DNA of 64,000 bases from Bog-532 sp963824545 (GTDB lineage Bacteria; Actinomycetota; Actinomycetes; Streptosporangiales; Streptosporangiaceae). The stretch spans positions 62,001-126,000 of the forward strand of contig CAWGPP010000033.1 in NCBI GenBank assembly GCA_963824545.1, read 5' to 3'. The notes beneath the pieces are model-generated. The model saw only the letters and a program-made list of their open reading frames with translations, made no database searches and was not told the DNA's origin. Position 1 is the stretch's first letter; each line of letters starts with the position of its first letter. The position numbers and the translations under genes are program-made. Below are positions 18,591 through 27,934 of this stretch, piece by piece.

Positions 18591-18709
18591 CTGACCCGGA
18601 CTGACCAAGACTGAGCCTCTTCCGGCCAGGCTGGTCCGGTACGCTGTCGTCGTCTTCCGGCGGCCCGGCCACGGGTCCGCCTCCGCATGAAACGGATAGG
18701 GAGGTCGCC

Positions 18710-20227
18710 GTGCAGCTGGCGTCAGCCACGGCCGGCGATGCGACCGAGCCGGGCCGGCGAACGGCCTCCCGCCGGCTGGACTGGGCCCCGCTGCCCGGGA
18801 TCCTCACCTTCCTGGCCGCGCTGGCCACGATCGAGGGCCGGCTGGTCCTGCTGGACGGCCGCAACATCACCAAGCTGCTCCGGATCGGCACGGTCTACGG
18901 CAACCCGGCTCAGGTACCGCACGGGGTGTGGCTCTTCTCCGGTTCGACCGGCTATGACGGGCAGTTCTACTACCGGATGGCGCTAGATCCGGCCAACCTG
19001 CACAAGACCGCGTTCGGCATCACCATGGACGCGCCGTACCGGTTTATGCGGATCGGATACTCCGCGCTGGCCTGGGCGCTGTCGGCCGGGCAGCACGCGG
19101 CGGTGCCGTACGCGCTGGTCGCGATCAACGTCGCGGCGCTCGGCGCCCTCGGCTACCTGGGCGGCCTGATCGCGCAGCAGGCGGGCCGGCACGCGCTATG
19201 GGGACTGCTGCTGTCCTGCTATTTCGGCGTGATGGACAGCCTGGCCCGTGACCTGACCGAGCCGCTGGGCGCGCTGTGCCTGATCGCCGGCATCTATGCG
19301 TACCGCAAGCGGCACCCGCTGCTGGCCGCCGCGGCGTTCGGCTACGGCGTGCTGACCCGGGAAACGGTGCTGCTGCTGCCGATCGCGCTCGGGGTCGTCC
19401 GGCTCGTCCAGATCGCGCGGCGCGCCGAGCGGCCCTCCGCCGACGACGCGGCCTGGCTCGTCCCGATCGCGGTCTTCGCCGCGTGGGAGGTCGTGGTGAA
19501 GGCCGCGACCGGCAGCTTCCCGATCCTGTCCGACAGCGGGAAGAACGCGGGCCTGCCGTTCTCCGCCGCGCTGCACGCGGTGGTGCACAACTACGCGCAC
19601 CCCGCGACGCCGGTCCCGGGTGCCCCCGGCGCGGTGATCATCTGGGACGTCGAGTTCGCGGTCCTGGTGCTGTTCGCGGTCGCGGCGTTCCTCTCGCTGC
19701 GCGCCACCACGGCCCCGGTCTACGAACGGCTCGCGTTCGTGTTCTACGTCGTCGGGATGCTCAGCCTGGCCCCGACCAACTGGGACGGGTACGCCGACCT
19801 GCGGGCGTTCATCGAGGTGTACCTGCTGGCCGTGCTCATGCTGCTCGGCGTGCCGCGGCGGCGGCTGGCCCTGCTCCTGCCGCTGGCGGCGTGCGCGGCA
19901 CCGCTGGTTATCCTGGTCGCCGTCTACCGGACGCGGATCTCGTTACCGGCGCGGATCTCGTTACTGTTACGGTTACCGGCCCAGGCTCTGCAGCAGGTTC
20001 CGCCCCGGCCAGACCAGCACGGTGTACGGGCCGGTGTGGTACGTCTGGGCGGGCCGCCCGAACGTCGCGGCGACCTGGCTGACGGGCTCCCAGTAGTTGA
20101 AGAAGCCGGGCTGGTCCTGCAGCACGACGAAGCTGGCGTCCTGGGTGCCCGGGTCATACCAGGAGCGCTTGGCCTCCCACTGGTAGGGCACGAGCGCCGG
20201 CCGAGGTGGTCAGCGCGCGGATCGTGA
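18710..20227 (+). CDS. GT-C-like multi-pass membrane protein (cell-surface glycopolymer family)
   Basis: GTG start behind AGGGAGG. The protein has a long extracytoplasmic first loop with GYDGQFYYRMALDP and YRFMRIGYSALAWALS, then about eight to ten hydrophobic helices. Asp-containing first loops followed by many helices are the hallmark of GT-C glycosyltransferases using lipid-linked sugars; the DGQFYYR signature resembles proteins annotated as surface-glycopolymer formation factors. Real protein features fade near residue 415 (VILVAVYRTR). No frame has a stop before about 20080, so the open frame continues about 255 bp antisense over the 3' end of the convergent gene. That tail is probably not functional or hides a lost stop. 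Donor and acceptor unknown. Confidence 0.7.
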   Translation: MQLASATAGDATEPGRRTASRRLDWAPLPGILTFLAALATIEGRLVLLDGRNITKLLRIGTVYGNPAQVPHGVWLFSGSTGYDGQFYYRMALDPANLHKTAFGITMDAPYRFMRIGYSALAWALSAGQHAAVPYALVAINVAALGALGYLGGLIAQQAGRHALWGLLLSCYFGVMDSLARDLTEPLGALCLIAGIYAYRKRHPLLAAAAFGYGVLTRETVLLLPIALGVVRLVQIARRAERPSADDAAWLVPIAVFAAWEVVVKAATGSFPILSDSGKNAGLPFSAALHAVVHNYAHPATPVPGAPGAVIIWDVEFAVLVLFAVAAFLSLRATTAPVYERLAFVFYVVGMLSLAPTNWDGYADLRAFIEVYLLAVLMLLGVPRRRLALLLPLAACAAPLVILVAVYRTRISLPARISLLLRLPAQALQQVPPRPDQHGVRAGVVRLGGPPERRGDLADGLPVVEEAGLVLQHDEAGVLGARVIPGALGLPLVGHERRPRWSARGS

Positions 20228-21677
20228 CCGCGCCCCCGCTGCCGGCCGTGACCACGCTGCCCTGCCAGTACCCGCTCAGCCCGTGGATGAGGTGATGCTG
20301 CTCCAGCCACACCGCGAGCCGCGCGTTGGCCGGCGGGGACACCGGCTGGGCCAGCTGGTACCCCAGGGCGGCCGTGTACGCGGCGAGCGCGGCCAGCAGC
20401 ACCGGAACCAGCCGGGTGCCCCGCACCCGGGGCCCGAGCGAGCGGCCGGCCAGCGCGGCCCCGAACGGCAGGACGAGCGCGATCTCCCGGCCGTTCAGCA
20501 CCCCGTTGGAGAAGGAGCTGAACAGGTACACCGCCACGTTGACGAGGATCGCGGCCACCAGGACCTGGTCGACCAGGCCGGCGGCGGACGGCCGGCGCAG
20601 CACGCGGCACAGCGCCCAGGCCACCAGGGCCAGGCCGGCCAGGTGCACGACCGCGAACGCGATGGCCGCGGCGGTATGCAGGTGACCGAAGTTGGCGCCG
20701 AACAGCGTCAGCAGGCTGTCCCCCACGTTCACGGCGTGCCGCCCCAGCTGCGCCGCGGGGGCCAGGCTGAACGGGACCGGGTGCAGCGTGTACCCGCCGG
20801 CCGCGCGGATGGCCTGCTGCCCGAGCCAGGCGGCGCCGATGGCCGCGGCGGCCGCCGCGGCCAGGGACATCTCGTACCAGGCGTCCCGCAGCGCGGTTCC
20901 GCCGGCCACCAGCCGCACCGCCCGGGCCGTCGCCACGATGATGAGCGGCGCGATGGCGACCACCAGCACGAGGGAGTCGGCGACCATGGCCCAGGCCAGC
21001 ATCACCCCGGCGATGACCGGCACGTACCAGCGGGACCGGGCCCGGTCCAGCAGCAGCCAGACGGCCAGGATCGGCACCGCGGTGCCGATGTGCCCGACCG
21101 ACAGCAGCAGGATGAAGATGCCCGCGCCCAGCTGCGGCGCCAGCATGATCCCGGCCGTGATCGCCGCCCGGGCCACGCCGTCGGCGGCCGTGGCGCGGCC
21201 CTGCTTGCTGCCCCCACGCCCACCCTGCTTGCTGCCCCCACGCCCACCCTGCTTGCTACCCCCACGCCCACCCTGGGCCAGCAGGGCCGCGAGCACCAGC
21301 GCCAGCGTGTAGGTGAGCGCGGCCGCGATGTGCGTCACGTCCGGGCTGAGCCCGCGGATCGCGTCGAGCAGCACGTACTCGGGCAGCTCGGTCGTGTAGA
21401 AGGACACGTCCGACATCCACCACCCGTGCAGGGCCACGTTGCCGTGCAGCATGTCCCACGACATGAGGATGATGTTCGCGCCGTCCGAGTTCACCGGGTA
21501 CGTGGCGGACAGCCGGATGTACGCCGCGAACAGCCCGATCGCGGCGGCGGTGAAAACCGCCGCCCACGCCCACCGGGCGCGCCGGGCGGAACGCGGGGTA
21601 ACCGCGCCCGCCCGGCCGGTGAGGTCCGGGTCCGGCACTGCGGCGGCCCCCGCCACCCCCTGCGCCGGTCCCGCCAT
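19973..21677 (-). pseudogene. GT-C-like membrane protein, paralogue 1 of the tandem array, frameshifted near its 3' end
   Basis: About 565 residues once the frame is corrected. An N-terminal helix is followed by the array's shared first-loop signature (NSDGANIILMSWDMLHGN, SDVSFYTTELPEY), about ten further helices and an extracytoplasmic tail ending with YTVLVWPGRNLL. At about 20195 one extra base moves the C-terminal 72 residues (PYQWEAKRSWYDPGTQDASFVV onward) into the next frame; the first frame stops at 20154. A 24-bp triplicated repeat encodes GGRGGSKQ in a loop near residue 135. It starts 3 bp after the FKBP stop, so the two are cotranscribed. Truncation or base error cannot be distinguished here. 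Confidence 0.68.
21199..21270. repeat. 24-bp x 3 in-frame tandem repeat
   Basis: Three head-to-tail 24-bp units (starting CCCTGCTTGCTGCCCCCACG on the plus strand), one with a single substitution, encode three GGRGGSKQ octapeptides in paralogue 1. Being in frame, the array can expand without breaking the protein. Confidence 0.85.
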
Positions 21678-21680
21678 GGG

Positions 21681-22637
21681 TTAGCCCGCCGCGCTGGGGG
21701 TCACCGCACTGATGATGTCCACGACGAAGACGAGCGTGTCGGTGCCCTTGATGCCGGCCTGCGACTGGCCGGCGCTGCCGTACGCGTCGCTGGGCGGGAT
21801 GACCAGCAGCACGCGGCTGCCCACGGTCTGGCCCACCAGGCCCTTGTCCCAGCCCGATATCACCTGGCTGGGGCTCGCCCCGATCTTGAAGCTGTAGGGC
21901 AGGCTGCGCTGCCAGGAGGAGTCGAAGGGCTTGCCGGTGCGCCAGTTGACGCCGACGTACTGGGCCACGACGTCCTGGCCCTTGGTCACGATCGGCCCGG
22001 ACCCCTTGATCAGCGTCTTGGTCACCAGCGTCTTCGGCGGGGTGACGCCCTTGGGGATCGTCACCGTGGGGGCGCTCCCGGTGGCCGCGCTGACCGACGG
22101 GAGGCTGCCGCCGCCGCTGGACACCTGGGATCCGGACGCCGAAACCGTCCCAGAGGAGTACTTCTGGAGGAGATCCATGACAAAGACGAGGGTATCGCTC
22201 CCGGTCACGCCGAGCTGGGAATTCCCGCTGGTGCCGTAACCCTGTTTCGGCGGGATGACCGCGAGCACCCGGCTGCCGAGCTTCTTGCCGGTGATGGCGC
22301 TCTGGATGCCGGGCAGCAGCGTCGCCGGCAGGACCTGCGGCGAGCTGGAGTACGTCGAGTCGAGCAGTTTGTTCGTCTTGCCGTTCCAGACGTAGATGGT
22401 GAAGTTGGAAAGGAACAGATCCGACTTCTTGATCGCCGCCCCGTTGCCCTGGATCAGCGTCTTGACCGCCAGGGCGGCGGTGGGCGTTTCCTTCGGGATC
22501 GTGACCGACGGCGAGGCGTCGAACGTGCCTTTAGCGGTAACGGTGGCGTTCGGCGACGCCGGGGCGGACGACCCGCAGCCAGCCAGGGCCAGCCCGGCGA
22601 GCAGCGGAATGACGGAAAGCGCAACGATGCGTCGCAT
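21681..22637 (-). CDS. FKBP-type peptidyl-prolyl isomerase lipoprotein with two FKBP domains
   Basis: 318 residues. A lipoprotein signal with lipobox LALAGC (Cys21) anchors it outside the membrane. Two FKBP domains follow, about 55-165 (TFTIYVWNG-like strand, GSRVLAVIPPKQGYG, TLVFVMDLL) and about 205-310 (QYVGVNWRTGKPFDSSW, GWDKGLVGQTVGSRVLLVIPPSDAYG, TLVFVVDII), separated by a Ser-rich linker. The second has the fuller active-site set. Start is ATG 22637 with GAGG upstream; a TTG eight codons earlier is possible. FKBP genes stand between pafA and pafBC in many actinobacteria; here it is embedded between GT-C genes and may assist folding of exported proteins. Confidence 0.93.
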   Translation of the reverse strand: MRRIVALSVIPLLAGLALAGCGSSAPASPNATVTAKGTFDASPSVTIPKETPTAALAVKTLIQGNGAAIKKSDLFLSNFTIYVWNGKTNKLLDSTYSSSPQVLPATLLPGIQSAITGKKLGSRVLAVIPPKQGYGTSGNSQLGVTGSDTLVFVMDLLQKYSSGTVSASGSQVSSGGGSLPSVSAATGSAPTVTIPKGVTPPKTLVTKTLIKGSGPIVTKGQDVVAQYVGVNWRTGKPFDSSWQRSLPYSFKIGASPSQVISGWDKGLVGQTVGSRVLLVIPPSDAYGSAGQSQAGIKGTDTLVFVVDIISAVTPSAAG

Positions 22638-22694
22638 GTGTAAGGACCTCAGGATGGACAATGAGAGCGCCGCCAGCCTACTGGGGCGCCGGCA

Positions 22695-24497
22695 CTACCG
22701 AATGTCACCCAGGAGATTCTTGTGCCACACCAGCACGGTGTAGCCCGGCGGGCGCAGCACCTGCGCCGGTGGCCCGAAGGCCCGCGCCGCGGCGCCCTGC
22801 CAGTCACGCCGGGTGGTGTCGGTGCCGACCAGGAAGACCGCCTGGTGCGCGGCCGGGTCGTACCAGCCGGCCTGGAAACCCCAGGACAGCGGGCGGACCA
22901 GGGTCCCGTGGCTCAGTGAGATCTGCCGCACGGTGATCCGGCCGCCGGCGTCCAGCGTCGTGCTATTGGCCACCCAGTAGTCGGCCGACAGCCCGGCGGT
23001 CAGGTGCCGCGCGGCGAGCCAGGAGGCCAGCGGCTGATTCGCGGCGGGCGCAGGCGGCCGGGTGGCGTGGTACCCGAGCGTGACCGCGCACGCCACGGCG
23101 GCCGCCGCCAGCACGGGCGCCAGCCGGGCCCGGACGGCCGGGCCGCCGAGGACCCGGCCGGCCAGCACCGCCCCGAACGGCAGCACCGCGCTGATCTCCC
23201 GCGCGCTGAGCAGGTTCTGCACGTAGTCCGTGGTCACGTACGCGGCGATGTTGAAGACGATCGCCAGGGCCAGCGCGCCCGTGGCGGGCTCGGCGCCGCG
23301 GCCGAGGCGGCTCACCGCGACCAGGAACGCCACGGCGGCCGCGGCCGCCAGGGCCAGGTGCAGCGCCGTGAGGGCCAGGCCCGCGCCGGAATGCGGGACC
23401 GGCAGGCCGGGCCCGAAGAGGACCAGCAGCCCCTCGGCGGTGAGCTTCACGTGCTGCGGCAACGCGGGCAGCCCGGCGAACTGCGTCGCGACCGGCTTGA
23501 GCACGAAGCCGCCGCTGACCCGGATGACGGCCTCGGCGGCCCGGGCGAGCCCGGTGGAGGCCACGGCCGCCGCCACCAGCAGCAGGTCCGGCGCGGGCGA
23601 AGCCCCCCGCGCCCGGTGCCGCCAGGTGACCGCGGCGCGGGCCCCGCACGCGATGGCCATCGGGGCGGCCCCGGTGAGCAGGATCAGGCCGTCGGCGACC
23701 TGGCCCCAGGCCAGCAGCAGGGCCACCCCGGCCGCCCCGGCCACCCCGGCCGCGGGCGTCACGCGGCCCCGCCGGGCCGGCAGGCGTGCGGCCGCGGGCG
23801 TCACGTGGCCCCGCCGGGCCGGCAGGCATCCAGCCGCGGGCGTCACGCGGGACCGCCGGGCCAGCAGGCGTTCGGCCGCCAGCCAGGCCAGCAGCACCGG
23901 GACGGCGCTGCCGAGGTGGTCGGGGGTGAACAGCAGGGTGCGGCTCGCGGCCGGCGCCGGGGCCAGCATGATGACCACCGCGAGGCCGGCCCGGGCCACG
24001 CCTTCCCGGCCGGTGGCGCGGCCCCGGGCCAGCCAGGCGGCCAGCACGACCAGCAGCGTGTAGGTCATCGCCCCGCCGAGGTGGATCACGCCCGGGCCGA
24101 GCCCGTGCACCGCTTCCAGCAGCGTGTACTGCACGAGCTCGGTGGACCAGAACGACACGTCGGACATCGTCCAGCCGTGCAGCAGCGGGTTGCCGTGCAG
24201 CATGTCCCACGCCTGCAGCGCGATCGACCCGCCGTCGGAGCGCACCGGCACCTGCTGGGACTGCCGCAGGTAGGCCAGGAAGAGCAGCACCACGGCGGCC
24301 GTGAGGCCGGCCGCCCAGGACGCCCGGGCCGTCCGCTGACGCCGCCGGGCTGGCTGACCCCGCTGCGCCCGCCGCTTACCGCCCCGGCGCGCGCCGGGGC
24401 GCCCGGTACCGGGGACGGCCGGCGTCGCCGTCGGTGCGCGCACGGCGCTGGCCGGAGGCAGCCCCCCGCCGTACCGTGTCACCTGGTCTTCTGCCAT
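22695..24497 (-). CDS. GT-C-like membrane protein, paralogue 2 of the tandem array
   Basis: 600 residues from ATG 24497; the open frame runs about 106 codons further without protein character. An Arg-rich cytoplasmic N-terminus (RRRQRTARASW) precedes TM1, then the array signature RSDGGSIALQAWDMLHGN and SDVSFWSTELVQYTLLE, then ten or so helices and an extracytoplasmic domain ending YTVLVWHKNLL. A 42-bp triplicate repeat encodes LPARRGxVTPAAxx units in a loop near residue 225. The acidic first loop (SDGG..WDM, SDVSF) is where GT-C enzymes place catalytic acids. No ribosome site is strong. Substrate unknown. Confidence 0.75.
   Translation of the reverse strand: MAEDQVTRYGGGLPPASAVRAPTATPAVPGTGRPGARRGGKRRAQRGQPARRRQRTARASWAAGLTAAVVLLFLAYLRQSQQVPVRSDGGSIALQAWDMLHGNPLLHGWTMSDVSFWSTELVQYTLLEAVHGLGPGVIHLGGAMTYTLLVVLAAWLARGRATGREGVARAGLAVVIMLAPAPAASRTLLFTPDHLGSAVPVLLAWLAAERLLARRSRVTPAAGCLPARRGHVTPAAARLPARRGRVTPAAGVAGAAGVALLLAWGQVADGLILLTGAAPMAIACGARAAVTWRHRARGASPAPDLLLVAAAVASTGLARAAEAVIRVSGGFVLKPVATQFAGLPALPQHVKLTAEGLLVLFGPGLPVPHSGAGLALTALHLALAAAAAVAFLVAVSRLGRGAEPATGALALAIVFNIAAYVTTDYVQNLLSAREISAVLPFGAVLAGRVLGGPAVRARLAPVLAAAAVACAVTLGYHATRPPAPAANQPLASWLAARHLTAGLSADYWVANSTTLDAGGRITVRQISLSHGTLVRPLSWGFQAGWYDPAAHQAVFLVGTDTTRRDWQGAAARAFGPPAQVLRPPGYTVLVWHKNLLGDIR
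23749..23874. repeat. 42-bp x 3 in-frame tandem repeat
   Basis: Three units beginning GCCGCGGGCGTCACG encode 14-residue repeats (LPARRGxVTPAAxx) in paralogue 2. It occupies the same general loop that carries GGRGGSKQ repeats in paralogue 1, though the two sequences are unrelated. Confidence 0.8.
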
Positions 24498-24709
24498 CAA
24501 GACGAAGACGATAACGGCCCAGCGGCGCACCGCGACGCAAATTGGAGTTGTTTGGTCGCAGAAAGTAACCCCATTGCGGGGCATTTGCCGCAGCGGGCGG
24601 CAAACCGCCGCGCCGCCGGGCCGGTTACCGGAGCGCGGCCAAGTACCCCTGGCAGTCCCGCTTCTTGCTGTTATCAGCCCGTTCCGGGCGCACGCGTGGA
24701 GCCGGCCGG

Positions 24710-26209
24710 TCAGCGGAGCCCGGCCAGCAGGTTCCGCTGCCACACCAGGACCGTGTAGCCAGCCGGGTGCAGCACCTGGGCCGGCGGCCCGAAGGCCCGC
24801 ACCGCGGCGGCCCACTGGCCGCTCCAGTCGCCCGGTTTCGCGTTGCTCGCGACGATGAAGCTCGCGTACTGGCTCGCCGGGTCATACCAGGTGGACTTCA
24901 GCTCCCGGGGCGCGGGCCGGGCGAGGGCCCCGTTGCTCAGCGCGATCTGCCGGACCGTGATCTGGCCGCCGCTGTCCAGCGTCGTGCTGTTGGCCACGCC
25001 GTAGTCCACGGACAGGCCGGCGGTCAGGTGCTTGCTGGCCAGCCAGGTCGCCAGGGACTGGTTCTGCGCGGGCTGCGCCGGCTGGGCGGCGTTGTAGGCC
25101 AGGCCGGCCGCGGCCACGAGCCCCAGGGCCGCCAGCGCGGCGCCGAGCCGGGCCCGGCGCAGCGGGCCGGCCAGCAGCCGTCCGGCCAGGACCGCGGCGA
25201 ACGGCAGCACCGCCGAGATCTCCCGCGTGCTGCGCAGGTCCTGCACGAACTGGCTCGGCAGGTACGCCGCCACGTTGAGCACGATCGCGACGGCCAGCCC
25301 CGGGACGGCCAGTTCGTCGCTGCGGCCGAGCCGGCCCAGCGCGATGACGAAGGCCACGCCCACCGCGGCCACCGCGATCAGGTGCGCCGCGGCGAACGCC
25401 ACGTCCACGCGCGACGGCGACCCGGCGAAACCGGCGCCGAACAGGGCCAGCAGCCCGTCCGCGGTGAGCTTGAGGTGATGCGGCAGCGTGGACAGGCCGG
25501 CGAACGCCGTGCTCACCGGCTGCAGCGCGTACCCGCCGCGGGCGTGGATCAGCGCCTGCGCGGCGCGCGCGAGCCCGGCGGAGGCGATCGCCGCGGCGGC
25601 CAGCCAGATCTCCGGCCCCGCGCCCTCGCGGCGGCGGAGCCGGACGCAGGCGCGGACGCCGCTCACGATGGCCAGCGGCGCCGCGCCGGTGATCAGGATC
25701 AGCCCGTCGGATAGCTGCCCCCACGCCAGCAGGATGGCCACGGCGGCCGGCACGTACCAGCGGCCGCGGGGCAGCCGGTCCACGGCCAGCCAGGTCACCA
25801 GGACGGGCACCGCGCTGCCGTAGTGATCGGGGCTCAGCAGCAGGGTGGGGATCACGTCCGGGGCCGGCGCCAGCATGATGACGGCCACCACGGCGGCCCG
25901 GATGAGGCCGTCCCGGCCGGTGGCCCGGCCCTTGGCCAGGTACGCGGCGAGCAGCACGGTCAGCGTGTAGGTCATCGCCCCGGCGATGTGCACCACGTCG
26001 GGGATCAGCCCGCGCGCCGCCTCGATCAGCGCGTACTGCGGCAGCTCGGTGAGGTAGAACGACACATCCGACACGGTCCAGTGCGTCAGCGCCGCGTTGC
26101 CGTGCAGCATGTCCCAGGCCTGCAGCGCGATCGAGCCACCGTCGGACCCGGCCGCGACCTGCCGCGACTCGCGGAGGTAGCCGAGGAACAGCGCGGCCGC
26201 GGCCAGCAC
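24710..26209 (-). CDS. GT-C-like membrane protein, paralogue 3 of the tandem array (N-terminus probably frameshifted)
   Basis: At least 499 residues. It shares the array signature (GSDGGSIALQAWDMLHGN, SDVSFYLTELPQYALIE), the AKGRATGRDGLIRA segment, the LATWLASKHLTAGLSVDYGVAN extracytoplasmic stretch and the YTVLVWQRNLL ending. The listed start (GTG 26209) falls inside TM1. A better start is ATG 26313 (MTAHGKVTPPGDP) with GGAG upstream, but it lies in another frame, so one base is probably missing near 26225. Paralogues 2 and 3 are the closest pair, pointing to a recent tandem duplication. Confidence 0.74.
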   Translation of the reverse strand: MLAAAALFLGYLRESRQVAAGSDGGSIALQAWDMLHGNAALTHWTVSDVSFYLTELPQYALIEAARGLIPDVVHIAGAMTYTLTVLLAAYLAKGRATGRDGLIRAAVVAVIMLAPAPDVIPTLLLSPDHYGSAVPVLVTWLAVDRLPRGRWYVPAAVAILLAWGQLSDGLILITGAAPLAIVSGVRACVRLRRREGAGPEIWLAAAAIASAGLARAAQALIHARGGYALQPVSTAFAGLSTLPHHLKLTADGLLALFGAGFAGSPSRVDVAFAAAHLIAVAAVGVAFVIALGRLGRSDELAVPGLAVAIVLNVAAYLPSQFVQDLRSTREISAVLPFAAVLAGRLLAGPLRRARLGAALAALGLVAAAGLAYNAAQPAQPAQNQSLATWLASKHLTAGLSVDYGVANSTTLDSGGQITVRQIALSNGALARPAPRELKSTWYDPASQYASFIVASNAKPGDWSGQWAAAVRAFGPPAQVLHPAGYTVLVWQRNLLAGLR

Positions 26210-26356
26210 GATCCCGCCGGCCCACGCCGCCGCGGCGCCCGGCCGGCCGCGGGCCGGTCCGCGGCCGCCAGGGCGGGGTCCCCGGGCGGCGTCACCTTGC
26301 CGTGCGCGGTCATCGCGGCTCCGCGGCGGCGTCGCTGCCGATCACGCTGCTCCCGG

Positions 26357-27934
26357 TCACTTGGGCCCCGCCACGACGTCGGTTTGGCCGAAACGCAGGA
26401 TGACGGGGGTGGACGGCGGCGCCGCGGGCGAGTCGAAGCGGTACGCCGCGCCGTGCGCCGCCTGCTCCGGGGTGCAGATGAACTGCCTGGTCATCATGAA
26501 CGTCCAGTACGGCGAGTCCAGGCAGGCACGGACGTGGACCCGTTCGGCCTGGACGAAGAAGCCGGTGGTGTCGATCCAGGCCGGGTGCGTGATGGACAGC
26601 ACGATCTCCCGGCCGGGCGCCCGCGCGGCGAGCGCGGCCACCGCGTGCGGGAGGCCCGCGTCGGTGTCCTCGGTGCTGGTCCGCATCCCGGGGACCAGCG
26701 CGAACGCGACCAGGGCCGCGGCCGCGCCGGCCGCGGCGACGGCCGTACCGGTCCGCGCGGGCAGCGCCTGGCTGACGCCGGCCGCGATGGCCAGCAGCGC
26801 CACCAGCGGCGCCGACCAGTAGAAGTAGGCGATGTAGTACTGGTTCAGGAAATCGATGCCGGCCGCCGCGTACACACCGACCGCCACCGACGACACGAGG
26901 TTGAGGGCGAGCAGCGTGAGCAGGAACCGGCGCAGCGCTCCGCGGCAGAGGCCGAGCGAGACGCCGAGCGCGGCCGCGTACAGCAGCAGCGGCGCCAGCC
27001 AGGCGGCCCGGCCCGGCCACCAGAACCACAGCGCGTAGCGGGCGATCTGCGCGGGGCTGTGCCCGCCGGCCTGGCCGGAGTTGCTGTAGGCGAAGTACTT
27101 GCCGAAGTCACCGGGCCAGTGCAGGGCCAGGTTGACCGCGATCGGCAGCACGAACAGCGCGCTGATGGCCAGGACCGCGATCCAGGTCCCGCGCTCGCGG
27201 CGCAGGAACCGCCGCACCGAGGCGGCCGGCGTGCGCCGATGCTCCCAGACGCCCGCCGCGGCGGCGGCCGCGGTGATGACGGGCACGATGAACAGGAAGC
27301 AGGCGTGCCCGTGGATGAGGAACCAGCCGGTGAGCGCGGCGATCCAGGCGTCGCGGACGTGCCCGGCCGCGACCGACGCCGCGGCGATCAGGAACACGCA
27401 GAACATAACGACGTACAGGTAGGGCATCCAGTCCGAGTTGATCGCGGGCGGGTGCACGGCGCCGAAGACCCCGATCACCGCGAGGCACGCGGCCGCACCG
27501 CGCACCAACCGGGTCCAGCCGTAGACGATCAGCACAGCCAGGGCCAGCAGCGCGCTGTTGAGCACGAACACGGCCAGCAGGTGCGCGTTCCACGCCGTCG
27601 GCGCCACGTGCAGGCCGGACAGGAAGATCCACTGCCCGAAGGCCTGCGCGTACATGTAGGCCGGTCCCGGATGGCTGAAGCCCTCCCGGGAGTAGTTCCC
27701 GACCAGCAGGGTGAAGTGCATCGCCTGCTGGATCCGGATGGAGTTCGCGGCGGCGTCGCCCTGCTCGTAGAACCGCTGGGTGAGCAGGAACCGGTTGCGC
27801 ACGAGCAGCAGCGTGAGCAGGACCGCGAACGGCGCGGCCCAGATCCACCAGGGCCGGCGGCCGGCGCCGGGCTCCGGCGTGGCCCCGGCCGGGGCCGCCG
27901 CCGCCGGGGCCGCGCGGTCGCCGCGGATGCTCAC
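26357..27934 (-). CDS. GT-C/GT39-like multi-pass membrane protein, divergent member
   Basis: 525 residues with about eleven predicted helices. The first extracytoplasmic loop contains FYEQGDAAANSIRIQQAMHF and YSREGFSHPGPAYMYAQAFGQ, an arrangement of acidic and aromatic residues typical of protein- or lipid-linked mannosyl/arabinosyl GT-C enzymes. It lacks the SDG..WDMLHGN and SDVSF signatures of the four tandem paralogues, so it is only distantly related. A C-terminal extracytoplasmic domain follows (ACLDSPYWTFMMTRQFICTPEQ, with two Cys). Its start overlaps the upstream gene's stop (ATGA-type). Specificity not inferable. Confidence 0.75.
   Translation of the reverse strand: MSIRGDRAAPAAAAPAGATPEPGAGRRPWWIWAAPFAVLLTLLLVRNRFLLTQRFYEQGDAAANSIRIQQAMHFTLLVGNYSREGFSHPGPAYMYAQAFGQWIFLSGLHVAPTAWNAHLLAVFVLNSALLALAVLIVYGWTRLVRGAAACLAVIGVFGAVHPPAINSDWMPYLYVVMFCVFLIAAASVAAGHVRDAWIAALTGWFLIHGHACFLFIVPVITAAAAAAGVWEHRRTPAASVRRFLRRERGTWIAVLAISALFVLPIAVNLALHWPGDFGKYFAYSNSGQAGGHSPAQIARYALWFWWPGRAAWLAPLLLYAAALGVSLGLCRGALRRFLLTLLALNLVSSVAVGVYAAAGIDFLNQYYIAYFYWSAPLVALLAIAAGVSQALPARTGTAVAAAGAAAALVAFALVPGMRTSTEDTDAGLPHAVAALAARAPGREIVLSITHPAWIDTTGFFVQAERVHVRACLDSPYWTFMMTRQFICTPEQAAHGAAYRFDSPAAPPSTPVILRFGQTDVVAGPK

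Noticed and set aside
20283..22643. A long plus-strand open frame opposite the FKBP and GT-C genes
   Set aside because: Composition (Gly/Arg/Gln/His-rich) is that of an antisense shadow, with no ribosome site and no recognisable domain.
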